From Clostridia bacterium (GTDB lineage: Bacteria > Bacillota > Clostridia > Oscillospirales > CAG-272), in assembly GCA_017532425.1 (NCBI GenBank), contig JAFXJH010000105.1, positions 1 through 50,389 on the forward strand: 50,389 nucleotides of DNA, in the 5' to 3' direction. The notes under the pieces are model-generated. The model ran no database searches. It saw nothing but the letters and a program-made list of their open reading frames with translations, and was not told the origin of the DNA. Positions 5,945-14,035 of this stretch are shown here, piece after piece. Each line of letters starts with the position of its first letter. Positions within the stretch are counted from its first letter, which is position 1. A program made the translations under genes and the position numbers.

Positions 5945-7070
5945 CGCACGAGGAAACGGATCTGTTCGTCAGCGCGAAAACGGAACGTGGGAAGCACGAT
6001 GCACAATCAACGGTGTGCGCCGTAGCTTTTACGGAGATAAGCAATCAGACGCGCTGAAGGCTATGAGAGCGGCACAAAAATCAGCCGACGACGGCGCATA
6101 TTTTGAGCCCTCAAGGGTAACGCTTGCGAAGTGGCTTGATATGTGGCTCGATGAATACGTCGCACACTCTTGTAAACCGTTAACACTTGCAGCTTATCAA
6201 AGCCAAGTCAAAATAAGAATAAAGCCTGCACTCGGTAAAATTAAACTCCATTCGCTTAATTCAACACAAATACAGGCTTTTTATAACAATTTATTGAGAG
6301 AGGAAAACCTTTCTCCGAAAACGATCAAAAATGTACACGGAATTTTACACAAAGCTCTCGATCAGGCTCTCAAGCTCCGATATATTGGATTTAACCCGGC
6401 AGACGCTTGCACACTTCCCCGCGTCGAAAAGAAAGAAATAAAACCATTAACCGAGCAGGAAATATCAGCGTTTCTGCAAGAGATCGAGGGAGATCCGCTT
6501 CAAGACTTTTTCACTGTTGCATTATTCACAGGTATGCGAGAGGGCGAAATTTGTGGTCTGTCGTGGGATAGCATAGACTTTAAGCAAGGCACTATCACAA
6601 TAAAACAACAGCTCTGCAAGGAAAAGAAAGCGGGTGGAAAGCACTATATAGCAACCACCAAAAACGACAAAACAAGGGTCTTGACAGTTGCGCCGTTCGT
6701 TATTGATATTCTCAAGGGCGTAAGGCGTAAACAAATATCAGATCGTCGCGAACTCGGTTTGATTTACGATAATGAATTCAATCTCGTGTTCACGAACGCT
6801 GCGGGACGCTTTATAGTTCCGCAAACAGCACTTAAACGCTTCAAGGCTATTGCAACCAAGATCGGACGTCCTGATGCGCGTTTTCACGATCTCCGACACA
6901 CATACGCGGTTACATCTCTACAAGAGGGCGACGACGTTAAAACAGTACAACAGAATTTAGGACACGCCACAGCGAGCTTCACACTCGACGTTTACGGACA
7001 CGTTTCCGAAAAGATGAAAAAAGAAAGTGCCGCGAGAATGCAGTCATACTTTGAAAAAATCAAGGCTTAA
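5931..7070 (+). CDS. int: Tyrosine integrase
   Basis: A 379-residue tyrosine recombinase with an AP2-like arm-binding N-terminus (about 1-60, GNGSVRQRENGTWEARCTIN), a SAM-like core-binding domain (about 62-160) and a catalytic domain. Visible catalytic residues are Arg203, Lys244, His319, Arg322, His345 and nucleophile Tyr355. ATG 5931 is chosen over the upstream frame start at 5895 because AAAGGAG precedes it and homologues begin near GNGS. Arm-type repeats begin 5 bases after its stop, and attR lies about 120 bp downstream. It should integrate the element into the tRNA-Ser 3' end. Confidence 0.95.
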   Translation: MKNRNARGNGSVRQRENGTWEARCTINGVRRSFYGDKQSDALKAMRAAQKSADDGAYFEPSRVTLAKWLDMWLDEYVAHSCKPLTLAAYQSQVKIRIKPALGKIKLHSLNSTQIQAFYNNLLREENLSPKTIKNVHGILHKALDQALKLRYIGFNPADACTLPRVEKKEIKPLTEQEISAFLQEIEGDPLQDFFTVALFTGMREGEICGLSWDSIDFKQGTITIKQQLCKEKKAGGKHYIATTKNDKTRVLTVAPFVIDILKGVRRKQISDRRELGLIYDNEFNLVFTNAAGRFIVPQTALKRFKAIATKIGRPDARFHDLRHTYAVTSLQEGDDVKTVQQNLGHATASFTLDVYGHVSEKMKKESAARMQSYFEKIKA

Positions 7071-7075
7071 ATTTC

Positions 7076-7099
7076 TGTAAGGGGTACGTTAAGGGGTAA
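7076..7099 (+). repeat. Integrase arm-type sites, right end (two 12-bp repeats)
   Basis: TGTAAGGGGTAC and GTTAAGGGGTAA are adjacent, in the same orientation and period as the three copies near attL (732-767). They lie 95 bp inside attR. Confidence 0.7.
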
Positions 7100-7152
7100 A
7101 ACGCTAAAAGCTACAAGAAAAATTCAAGGTTTTATCTTGATATAAGCAACAA

Positions 7153-7195
7153 AAAATCCCGTAGTTACGGAGCAAATCCGTACTTGCGGGATTTT
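7153..7195. terminator. Bidirectional terminator between integrase and tRNA-Ser
   Basis: AAAATCCCG (7153-7161) pairs with CGGGATTTT (7187-7195), and the inner TACGGA (7166-7171) pairs with TCCGTA (7177-7182). It can end the integrase transcript and, on the minus strand, the tRNA-Ser transcript. The element therefore seems to supply the tRNA with a replacement for the terminator left behind at 563-591. Confidence 0.8.
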
Positions 7196-7226
7196 CTTTA
7201 TTTTTACGGAGAAGGAGGGATTTGAA
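7194..7226. other. attR: right core repeat within tRNA-Ser
   Basis: A 33-bp direct repeat identical to 586-618. It overlaps the last 20 bases of the intact tRNA-Ser gene. The element between the two cores is about 6.6 kb. Confidence 0.9.
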
Positions 7227-7295
7227 CCCTCGCGCCGTTATTCACGACCTACACCCTTAGCAGGGGCGCCTCTTCGGCCTCTTGAGTACTTCTCC
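7207..7295 (-). tRNA. tRNA-Ser (anticodon GCU)
   Basis: On the minus strand the 89-base gene starts GGAGAAG, which pairs with CTTCTCC at the 3' end, followed by discriminator G. The anticodon loop is CTGCTAA (GCU). A long variable arm and a T-arm with GGTTCAAATCC are present, all typical of class II tRNA-Ser. CCA is not encoded. It is the integration target of the 6.6-kb element. Confidence 0.95.
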
Positions 7296-7310
7296 TCGGT
7301 CGCAACATTG

Positions 7311-7339
7311 ATTTTACCACATTACAGACCATTTTACAA
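7311..7339 (-). promoter_or_regulatory. Promoter of tRNA-Ser
   Basis: On the minus strand TTGTAA (7334-7339) and TAAAAT (7311-7316) are 17 bp apart, and the tRNA begins 16 bases after the -10 box. Confidence 0.6.
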
Positions 7340-7384
7340 TACTTTTAATTGTTAAATTTATGTGAACACATAAAAATCCATCAA

Positions 7385-8152
7385 TTATTCCCCGAAATAG
7401 CCGAATTTTTCTCTTATCAGCTTGACCTGCGCAAGATCGGGCTGCGACGGTGTCGAAAATTCATTGCGTTCATCAACGCAAAGCCACATACAGCATCCGA
7501 GCTTCGGTCCTATACGGCGCAGAATACGGCACTCCCCGCCCGAAAGATAGAGAAACGGTATTTTCAGCTCTTTTTTCAGCAGAGTAACTATACGAAGGTT
7601 TTCAAACTCCTCCTCGTGTGACGAAGCGCCCGTAACTATCTTGCAAACGTCCGCTCCCCGTCTTTCCTGCTCAAGTGCGATCTCAAGCACTCTTTCAGCA
7701 GGCGTGAATTTCAGAACGTGCGAAGAAATGAGCACTTCCCCGCCCGCCTCGTGTATTCTGTCTATAAGAAGCATCTGCTTTTTTATCGCATCCCCGTCAC
7801 GCGCCATCTGATCGTCCTGCTTATCGTAAAGGTCGCCCACTATGTCGCAGAGCGTTGCTCCGCATTTTGCAAGCGTCACAAGACCTTCTGCGATCTCGTC
7901 GTCGCTTTTTCCCTCGTTAGAGCGGCCGCGATAATATGTAACGTAGGTCGGCAGATCGCCCGCCGCCGATATTACGCGCTTAAAATCATCCACGTTATGA
8001 TTTTCGCCGTTCAAATAGCACATCTGTATTCCTATAGCTTCCGCTCCGTTTTCGGCTGCTTTTTTTATATACCCTATAGCTTTTTCCATATCGCTTTCAA
8101 GCACCATCGAGGTGAAAAGCGGTTTTTCATACTTCAAAAAGGTGGGTTTCAT
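7385..8152 (-). CDS. Type I 3-dehydroquinate dehydratase-like (AroD family) TIM barrel
   Basis: A 255-residue TIM-barrel protein. Two hallmarks of type I dehydroquinases can be seen: a catalytic His in a strand-end segment (VLISSHVLKFTP) and a Schiff-base Lys about 30 residues later (GADVCKIVTGAS). The C-terminal substrate-loop region (YLSGGECRILRRIGPKLG) is unlike the usual Ser-Arg loop. It may therefore act on another substrate, and I do not give it the aroD symbol. ATG 8152 with GAGG upstream is preferred over the longer frame from 8197. It lies 26 bp after the second MgtC gene, and no shikimate genes are nearby. Confidence 0.75.
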   Translation of the reverse strand: MKPTFLKYEKPLFTSMVLESDMEKAIGYIKKAAENGAEAIGIQMCYLNGENHNVDDFKRVISAAGDLPTYVTYYRGRSNEGKSDDEIAEGLVTLAKCGATLCDIVGDLYDKQDDQMARDGDAIKKQMLLIDRIHEAGGEVLISSHVLKFTPAERVLEIALEQERRGADVCKIVTGASSHEEEFENLRIVTLLKKELKIPFLYLSGGECRILRRIGPKLGCCMWLCVDERNEFSTPSQPDLAQVKLIREKFGYFGE

Positions 8153-8178
8153 CTTGATTTTCCTCATTTCACGGCATA

Positions 8179-8862
8179 TCAAAGCTCTTCCACGCATTTT
8201 ACGCTTTCGAGCGCCGCTATTTCCTTTATTATTTCTTCGTGATCGGCTTTTGCGGGAAATTTGAGCGTAAAGATCGCGCTTACTGCGTCATCGCCCGTTC
8301 CCTTATTGATCTCTGTGTTTAATATTTCGATCTTCCTCGAGTTAATTCTTTCATTTACCGCGTATATTTCGCTCTTATGCGAAAAATCGACGTAAATATT
8401 CATTATTTTCGAATTTGATATCAGATAATACTCTATCTTTGAGAAAAGTATCTCTGCGGCAAGTATCATAAAAGAGCTGACTACAACCTCAAGGTAGCAT
8501 CCCGCACCTGCGGCAAGACCTATTATTGCTGTCGTCCAGAGTCCTGCGGCGGTCGTGAGGCCTTTAGCCTCCTTACGCCTGGTGACTATTATCGCACCCG
8601 CGCCTATAAAACCCATTCCCGAGACCACCTGCGCACCTATTCTAAGAGGATCTGTGCTCGAAAACGTCATAAGATACTGTCCGACAAGAGCTGTCATCGC
8701 CGCTCCCATCGATATAAGGATATGTGTTCTGAACCCTGCCGCGCGGCGCTTTTTTTCGCGCTCAAGTCCTATTATTCCGCCGCATATTACCGCAAGAACA
8801 AGTCTTGCGACCACGCTTATCTCGTTAAACGAATAAAAAATTTCTGCAAGCTTTTCCATCAT
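8179..8862 (-). CDS. MgtC/SapB family membrane protein (second copy)
   Basis: A 227-residue protein with the MgtC signature: LAVICGGIIGLEREKKRRAA, FRTHILISMGAAMTAL, RIGAQVVSGMGFIGAGAII and GLTTAAGLWTTAIIGLAAG. About four to five membrane segments fill residues 1-140. A C-terminal cytoplasmic ACT-like domain follows (about 150-227). MgtC proteins are linked to growth under low magnesium and to modulation of membrane energetics; the exact role here is unknown. It starts 3 bp after the upstream paralogue ends, a clear tandem duplication with diverged C-terminal domains. Confidence 0.9.
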   Translation of the reverse strand: MMEKLAEIFYSFNEISVVARLVLAVICGGIIGLEREKKRRAAGFRTHILISMGAAMTALVGQYLMTFSSTDPLRIGAQVVSGMGFIGAGAIIVTRRKEAKGLTTAAGLWTTAIIGLAAGAGCYLEVVVSSFMILAAEILFSKIEYYLISNSKIMNIYVDFSHKSEIYAVNERINSRKIEILNTEINKGTGDDAVSAIFTLKFPAKADHEEIIKEIAALESVKCVEEL

Positions 8863-8865
8863 TTC

Positions 8866-9555
8866 TCATATCTCCTCGACCGTACGTACTCCGTCAAGCG
8901 AAACGAGCTCTGCCATAAGCACGGAATGCGGCATAGCCTTCGGAAGTCTTACCGAAACGACGCATCCCGGATAGGGAACGTCCGCACTTTTCGAGCGTTT
9001 GACCTCAACGTCGTATATCTTCACGTCCATCCTTTTGACCGCATCTATGATCCTGCCGACGTCCGAATTCGAAGAATATTCTACGTATATATTCATATTT
9101 CTTGCCGAAGCGATTATTTTTCCTTCAAAATGAGAGAAAAGTGTGATAGTAAGTAAAACGAGAACAAATCCGACGATCGCGCCGATATAAAATCCCGCGC
9201 CTATCGCAAGTCCCATACAAGCCGACGCCCAAAGACCTGCGGCTGTGGTAAGACCCTTGATCTGCTGTCGTCCCGTGACGATTATCGTTCCCGCACCGAG
9301 AAATCCGATACCGCTCACGACCTGTGCGCCGAGGCGTGAAATATCGGTCGTATAGCCTCTTGCGTATAAATGCTGACTGATAAGCATGGTAAGTGCCGCA
9401 CCCACGCAAACTATCATATGCGTACGAAAGCCTGCAGGGCGGCGTTTACGTCCTCTGTCTATTCCTATTATTCCGCCGCAAATGAGCGCAAGCGCAAGTC
9501 TTACTACGGCTGATATCGAATTATATTCTGTAAGTACTTTTACAAGGTTATCCAT
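8866..9555 (-). CDS. MgtC/SapB family membrane protein (first copy)
   Basis: A 229-residue paralogue of the next gene, with the same motifs (LALICGGIIGIDRGRKRRPAG, FRTHMIVCVGAALTML, LGAQVVSGIGFLGAGTIIV, GLTTAAGLWASACMGLAIG) and a C-terminal ACT-like domain. The membrane parts are closely similar while the C-terminal domains differ, so the two copies may sense different signals or form a hetero-oligomer. It leads a three-gene unit (mgtC-like, mgtC-like, aroD-like) from a promoter at 9625-9653 with a leader of about 65 bases. I saw no clear Mg2+ riboswitch fold there. Confidence 0.9.
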   Translation of the reverse strand: MDNLVKVLTEYNSISAVVRLALALICGGIIGIDRGRKRRPAGFRTHMIVCVGAALTMLISQHLYARGYTTDISRLGAQVVSGIGFLGAGTIIVTGRQQIKGLTTAAGLWASACMGLAIGAGFYIGAIVGFVLVLLTITLFSHFEGKIIASARNMNIYVEYSSNSDVGRIIDAVKRMDVKIYDVEVKRSKSADVPYPGCVVSVRLPKAMPHSVLMAELVSLDGVRTVEEI

Positions 9556-9624
9556 TCTAAGTCCCTTTCGATCATTTTTCCACTAACATATTTAGTACGG
9601 ATCTTTCCCGGTTATGACTTAGAT

Positions 9625-9653
9625 GTTATAACATATTTTTTTAAAAAAGTCAA
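9625..9653 (-). promoter_or_regulatory. Promoter of the MgtC operon
   Basis: On the minus strand TTGACT (9648-9653) and TATAAC (9625-9630) are 17 bp apart. The -35 box ends 3 bp from the stop codon of the upstream oxidoreductase gene. Confidence 0.65.
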
Positions 9654-9656
9654 TCT

Positions 9657-10640
9657 TTATTCAATCGTAAGAACTATCTTACCCGCGCTGTTTCCGCCGT
9701 AAAGCATATCGTGCGCTTTCTCCGCCTCTTCTATCGGGAGAACAGCGTAAATAGTCGGGCGCACTTCTCCGCTTGTGACCTTCGGCCAAACGTCTCTTAC
9801 AAGGCTTGCGAGTATTTTACCCTTTACCTCGGGGGTCTTACTGCGCAGTGTGCTTCCTATCAGGCGGATATTTTTAACGTACATCGTTCTCATATTTACG
9901 CTAGAAATATCTCCCGCAAGTGTCGCTATCATTATCCAGCGGCATCCGTAAGCGACGTACGGGAAGCACTCGCCCACGTTTTCGCTTCCGAGGCAGTCGA
10001 TCGCGATATTAAGCGGATGTCCGCTTTCAGCCTCGCGCTTCAGAACCTCGGAGAGCTTTTCCTTCGAGGTATCGACCACAACGTCCGCGCCGAGGTGTGC
10101 TATCGTTTTTACAAGCTCGGTTTTATACACTGTCGTTATAACGCGGAGTCCGAACGCCTTTGCCATCGGGATTATTACGCTCGCAAGTCCGCTTGCTCCC
10201 GCCTGCATAAGAAGGGTATCGCCCGCCTTCGCGCCGCCCTCGATAAAGAGGTTGAGATATGCCGTAGCAAACGCCTCGGGGAGCGCTGACGCCTCTGTCA
10301 TCGATATACCATCGGGAATAGGCATTACCATTTCCTCGGGCACGCAAACGTACTGCGCATATCCTCCGCCGCCGAGAAGCGCACAGACCTTATCGCCGAC
10401 CTTCCATCTTCCCGCCTTTTCGGCATCCTCCGAAAGCGCGCATACCGTACCCGACACCTCAAGTCCCGGCCAATCGGGGCATCCCGGAGGAGGCGGATAG
10501 CTTCCCTCGCGCTGAAGAAGGTCTGCTCGGTTTACCGCCGCACAGCACACCTTTATCATCAGCTCGCCTTTTTTCATTTCCGGACACTCTACCTCTGTCC
10601 ATTTGAGGCTCTTATCCTTTTCTATAACTACTGCTTTCAT
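9657..10640 (-). CDS. NAD(P)H:quinone oxidoreductase (PIG3-like, MDR family)
   Basis: A 327-residue medium-chain dehydrogenase/reductase without catalytic zinc ligands. The N-terminus MKAVVIEKDKSLKWTEVECP and the segment NRADLLQREGSYPPPPGCPD are typical of the PIG3/quinone oxidoreductase branch. The Rossmann dinucleotide motif (AGASGLASVIIPMAKAFG) lies near residue 150. ATG 10640 with AAAGGA upstream is preferred to the longer frame. It probably reduces quinones or enals with NADPH in the cytoplasm. It appears to be monocistronic, ahead of the MgtC unit. Confidence 0.88.
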   Translation of the reverse strand: MKAVVIEKDKSLKWTEVECPEMKKGELMIKVCCAAVNRADLLQREGSYPPPPGCPDWPGLEVSGTVCALSEDAEKAGRWKVGDKVCALLGGGGYAQYVCVPEEMVMPIPDGISMTEASALPEAFATAYLNLFIEGGAKAGDTLLMQAGASGLASVIIPMAKAFGLRVITTVYKTELVKTIAHLGADVVVDTSKEKLSEVLKREAESGHPLNIAIDCLGSENVGECFPYVAYGCRWIMIATLAGDISSVNMRTMYVKNIRLIGSTLRSKTPEVKGKILASLVRDVWPKVTSGEVRPTIYAVLPIEEAEKAHDMLYGGNSAGKIVLTIE

Positions 10641-10681
10641 AATTTTATATCCTTTCATTTTTGTTCTGCGTAAAACCTTTC

Positions 10682-10851
10682 CTTAGGAAACCCTTTTTGA
10701 AAAAAGTGTTTCCTAAGAACCTTCCCAAAAACTTTTTCTAAAAAAGGAAAAACTTTATTTCAGTAAAGTTTTAGTCGAGCTTTTTCAAAAGCTCGTGGGG
10801 TTTGCGCGCTCCTCATAGCGCGAAATTGCTCAGCGACGGCTTCGCGTCGGT
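10682..10851. repeat. Dispersed structured intergenic repeat, copy 1 (four hairpins)
   Basis: Hairpin A (10682-10717, CTTAGGAAACCCTTTTT then AAAAAGTGTTTCCTAAG, one mismatch), an A/T-rich linker with AAAAACTTTTTCTAAAAA, hairpin B (10776-10795, CGAGCTTTT-TC-AAAAGCTCG), then two GC hairpins (10805-10822 and 10833-10850). Hairpins A and B recur at 26186-26287, and hairpin A at 19558-19593. This explains most of the 311-bp gene-free stretch between 10641 and 10951. Confidence 0.75.
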
Positions 10852-10874
10852 TTTACACATTCATTCTACCATCA

Positions 10875-10902
10875 TTGACAATTTTAAAATATATGTTATA
10901 AT
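10875..10902 (+). promoter_or_regulatory. Promoter of the AraC-type regulator
   Basis: TTGACA (10875-10880) and TATAAT (10897-10902) are 16 bp apart, 50 bp before the start codon. Confidence 0.75.
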
Positions 10903-10951
10903 ATCAAAAAGCAGAACTATTCTATCATTTTATCAAAGGGGAAATAAAAAA

Positions 10952-11761
10952 ATGAGTGCTTTCACCGACGCGTCTTCACTTATTTTCTTCAAAACCGAAA
11001 AATATCAGTACAAAATCAGCAATATCTTCGACGCATCATGCTGTCCGCGTCCGCATTACTGTATCGGTCTTATTCTATCGGGTGAGGCGACCTTCAAGGA
11101 CTCGTCAAACGGCGACGAGGTGCTTGTAAAGCGCGGAGATATCATTTTCGTACCGATGGGCTCGCGTTACGTTTCACTCTGGACGGGTGACCCTGATATA
11201 ACCTACGTCAGCATGCACTTTGCTTTCGACAAATCGGAGGCCTTTCCGCAGAAAAGCAGATACCGATTCTGCAGGATAGCCCTTCCCGACTACGAGAAAA
11301 CCGAAAAGATATTTCTCGATATGCTCGCATTTTCAAAGGCAAGCGATATTGAGAAGCTTTCACTTCTCGGGAATTTCTATTCTCTGCTTTCCGAGATACT
11401 TCCCTGCCTAACAAAAAAGGAAGACCTTCCGCACGATATCCGACTCGAGAGGGTCATATCGTACATAGAAAGCAACTACAGCAGAAAAACGTCGGTCGAA
11501 GAGCTTGCGCGGCTTGCAAATATGAGCGTTTCGCGCTTTTTCCCCTATTTTAAGAACGAATTCGGTGTTACGCCCATTGATTACATAAACAGCTACCGCG
11601 TAGGGCGCGCCATAATCCTGCTGATGAATGACAGCAGTCTCACCGTCGAAAGCGTCTCCGAGGCTGTCGGATTTGAATCCTCGGCATATTTCAGAAGGGT
11701 GTTTAAAAGCGTCACGGGATATTCTCCGCGCCAGTACAGAAAAATATCGTCCGAGCTTTAA
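10952..11761 (+). CDS. AraC-family transcriptional regulator
   Basis: A 269-residue protein with an N-terminal cupin sensor domain (about 20-150, including GEATFKDSSNGDEVLVKRGD) and a C-terminal double helix-turn-helix (about 170-269: SVEELARLANMSVSRFFPYF, then VSEAVGFESSAYFRRVFKSV ending TGYSPRQYRK). ATG 10952 follows AAGGGG; the upstream frame start lacks support. It directly precedes the GH2 glycosidase and aldose epimerase genes on the same strand. It probably activates them in response to a sugar, but the ligand cannot be read. Confidence 0.88.
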   Translation: MSAFTDASSLIFFKTEKYQYKISNIFDASCCPRPHYCIGLILSGEATFKDSSNGDEVLVKRGDIIFVPMGSRYVSLWTGDPDITYVSMHFAFDKSEAFPQKSRYRFCRIALPDYEKTEKIFLDMLAFSKASDIEKLSLLGNFYSLLSEILPCLTKKEDLPHDIRLERVISYIESNYSRKTSVEELARLANMSVSRFFPYFKNEFGVTPIDYINSYRVGRAIILLMNDSSLTVESVSEAVGFESSAYFRRVFKSVTGYSPRQYRKISSEL

Positions 11762-11769
11762 AAAACATA

Positions 11770-11800
11770 TTGACAATTATATCAAAACTTGATATAATTG
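11770..11800 (+). promoter_or_regulatory. GH2 promoter containing a 27-bp palindromic operator
   Basis: TTGACA (11770-11775) and TATAAT (11793-11798) are 17 bp apart. A perfect palindrome, CAATTATATCAA-AAC-TTGATATAATTG (11774-11800), overlaps the end of the -35 box, the spacer and the whole -10 box. A bound dimer would block polymerase, so a repressor is more likely than an AraC activator. Confidence 0.8.
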
Positions 11801-11837
11801 CATTGATCAAAGAAATTTCCATTAAAGGAGTTATATT

Positions 11838-13949
11838 ATGATAACGTACAGCTTAAACGGTATCTGGTCATATCGCATAGGAAAAGGAGCTTGGGGCGAA
11901 AAGACCGTGCCCTCATCCTGCGCTCCCGTAGGACATTCCGAATATATGCGCACATTTGACTGCGACCTCTCGTATGAAAATATTTTTCTTCGCTTTGACG
12001 GAATCACATACTCGGCAAAGGTAAGCCTTAACGGTGCTTTTCTCGGAAATATGCTCCCCTACGCCGAATACACCTTCGACGTACGCGAGTACGTAAAGGA
12101 AAAGGACAATACTCTCGTAGTCGAGATTGAGGATATATCTCCTATCTTCGGTCCCTCCGAGGGTTGGGAAAACTACGGCGGAATAATCCACGACGTTTCC
12201 CTTCTCCTTTGCGAAAAGAATTACGTGAAGAGCGTATTCTTCAAGCCCTGCTTCAACGAGGATTTCACGGTAAAGGGTTTTACTCTCGACGTTGAGACCG
12301 CGCTGCCCGACACAAGCTATACGGTTTCGCTTTCAGACGCTTCGGGCACTCTCGCAGAGTATTCGACAGACAAGGCGTCCTTCTTTAAGGAATGTCCCGT
12401 GTGCACGAAGCTTTGGTCGCCCGACGAGCCAAATCTCTACACTCTTCGCGTTTCTATCGATAATTCAAGCGAAAGCTACAGCGAAGATGTCGGATTCAAA
12501 ACCGTTACCTGCGACAACAGAAAATTCTATTTGAACGGCAAGCCTATCTTCTTCTACGGCGTTTGCAAGCACGAAATGTACGGGGAGTACGGTCACACCG
12601 TACCGAAAGAGCTTATCGAAAAGGATATGCGCATGATAAAGGACATCGGATGCAATTTCGTAAGACTCGTGCACTATCCTCACAGCCGCGACGTACTCGA
12701 TATTGCCGACAAAGTAGGTCTGCTCGTATCCGAAGAGCCCGGACTCTGGTGGTCTGACCTTTCCTCGCCTCAGATACAGGATGAAAGCCTTGAGGTACTG
12801 CGCAGAACAGTTCTCCGCGACCGAAACAGAGCGTCTATCGCCTTCTGGCTCTCCTTCAACGAATGCCATTTCGACGAGGTATATATGACGAGAGCGGCAA
12901 AGGTCTGCCGCGACAACGACGGCACACGTCTTGTTTCGGGCGCAAACTGTATGAATGACGAGGATACCAAGAAATATTTCAACAAATGCGGATTTGATTT
13001 CTACACGACTCACCCCTACAGTAACACGGTAAAGAGAGCCGAGTGCTCTGCGGAGGTTCTCTGTGAAAAGCCTCTTATCTTCACCGAATGGGGCGGACAC
13101 GATCTTTTCAACAATCCCAAGCTTATGTCCGAATTTATAGCCGCCTTCGGTAAACTCTACCGTGACGGCAAGCTTTCCGGAGCTGTTTATTGGAGCTGGG
13201 CAAATATGTACGAATTCGGCAGAGGCCGTCCCGCCTGCGTTGACGGAGTTCTCTACGAGGGTCTTGTAGACACAGAGCGTAACAAGATGCTCGCATTCGA
13301 TGCCTTCGTTAACAGTTGGCACGATATCTTCTATCCCCCGAAATACGAGGACACCTATTGGTATGAGCCCAAGGCAGAGGTCTGCGGAGAAGCACTTGCC
13401 CATATCTCGGGCGGCGAGGACAGCGAAAAGATGTTTACAAACGCGAGAGCGGCTATCGAAAGATACCCCGGAAACAAGCGCTTCAGACATATGAAGGTCG
13501 GACCTATGCTCAGAAACACCGAGCTTGCCGAAAAGCCCTTCATCCTTTCTGACGGCTGTGAGATAGTCTTTGGTGGTGCTGCAGCCTCCAAGCTTTCTAT
13601 AGTCGGCGCGGTCTCTATGCCCAAGGGTTACCCTATAGGCGGAGATTACGGCGAGGAAGCCGCAAAGATCACGCTCACCTTCGTCGGAGGAGAGGAAAAG
13701 CATTTCACGCTCCGCAACGGAATCGACTTCACTACCGCGATGATGACCTACGGACCGTCAAGAATTGACCCCATAGGTGAAAACACCGAGCGTTTTGCTG
13801 TTTACGGATATGACAAAAATCACGAAAATTATATCATAAACAAGCTTGACCTTTCGCTTGAAAAGGAATATAATATAGAATCGGTAAGATTCACATCGCT
13901 TAACAAGGGATATGATCTTCTCGTATACGGAGTTTACGCCGTAAAATAA
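11838..13949 (+). CDS. Glycoside hydrolase family 2 protein
   Basis: A 703-residue GH2 enzyme (beta-galactosidase/glucuronidase/mannosidase group). In order there is a sugar-binding jelly-roll (1-125), an Ig-like domain (about 130-225), a TIM barrel (about 226-500) and a C-terminal extension (500-703) of unclear fold. The acid/base Glu342 is in WLSFNECHF and the nucleophile Glu417 in IFTEWGG. There is no signal peptide, so it should act on imported oligosaccharides in the cytoplasm. It is followed by an aldose 1-epimerase, which fits release of a free reducing sugar. The substrate cannot be told from sequence alone. Confidence 0.9.
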   Translation: MITYSLNGIWSYRIGKGAWGEKTVPSSCAPVGHSEYMRTFDCDLSYENIFLRFDGITYSAKVSLNGAFLGNMLPYAEYTFDVREYVKEKDNTLVVEIEDISPIFGPSEGWENYGGIIHDVSLLLCEKNYVKSVFFKPCFNEDFTVKGFTLDVETALPDTSYTVSLSDASGTLAEYSTDKASFFKECPVCTKLWSPDEPNLYTLRVSIDNSSESYSEDVGFKTVTCDNRKFYLNGKPIFFYGVCKHEMYGEYGHTVPKELIEKDMRMIKDIGCNFVRLVHYPHSRDVLDIADKVGLLVSEEPGLWWSDLSSPQIQDESLEVLRRTVLRDRNRASIAFWLSFNECHFDEVYMTRAAKVCRDNDGTRLVSGANCMNDEDTKKYFNKCGFDFYTTHPYSNTVKRAECSAEVLCEKPLIFTEWGGHDLFNNPKLMSEFIAAFGKLYRDGKLSGAVYWSWANMYEFGRGRPACVDGVLYEGLVDTERNKMLAFDAFVNSWHDIFYPPKYEDTYWYEPKAEVCGEALAHISGGEDSEKMFTNARAAIERYPGNKRFRHMKVGPMLRNTELAEKPFILSDGCEIVFGGAAASKLSIVGAVSMPKGYPIGGDYGEEAAKITLTFVGGEEKHFTLRNGIDFTTAMMTYGPSRIDPIGENTERFAVYGYDKNHENYIINKLDLSLEKEYNIESVRFTSLNKGYDLLVYGVYAVK

Positions 13950-14035
13950 GCAAAATTCGAGAAAAAGACTGAAAACGTGTCATTTTCGGTCTGACGCCTT
14001 GAAGCTTTAAATTCAAAGGAAGGCATAGTCACAAA

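Noticed and set aside
9556..9624. Possible Mg2+ riboswitch in the MgtC operon leader
   Set aside because: The leader is only about 65 bases and I could not draw a ykoK-type fold or an expression-platform hairpin.
12465..13703. 412-residue minus-strand open frame inside the GH2 gene
   Set aside because: It is a mirror of GH2 codon use. The plus frame has clear GH2 catalytic motifs.
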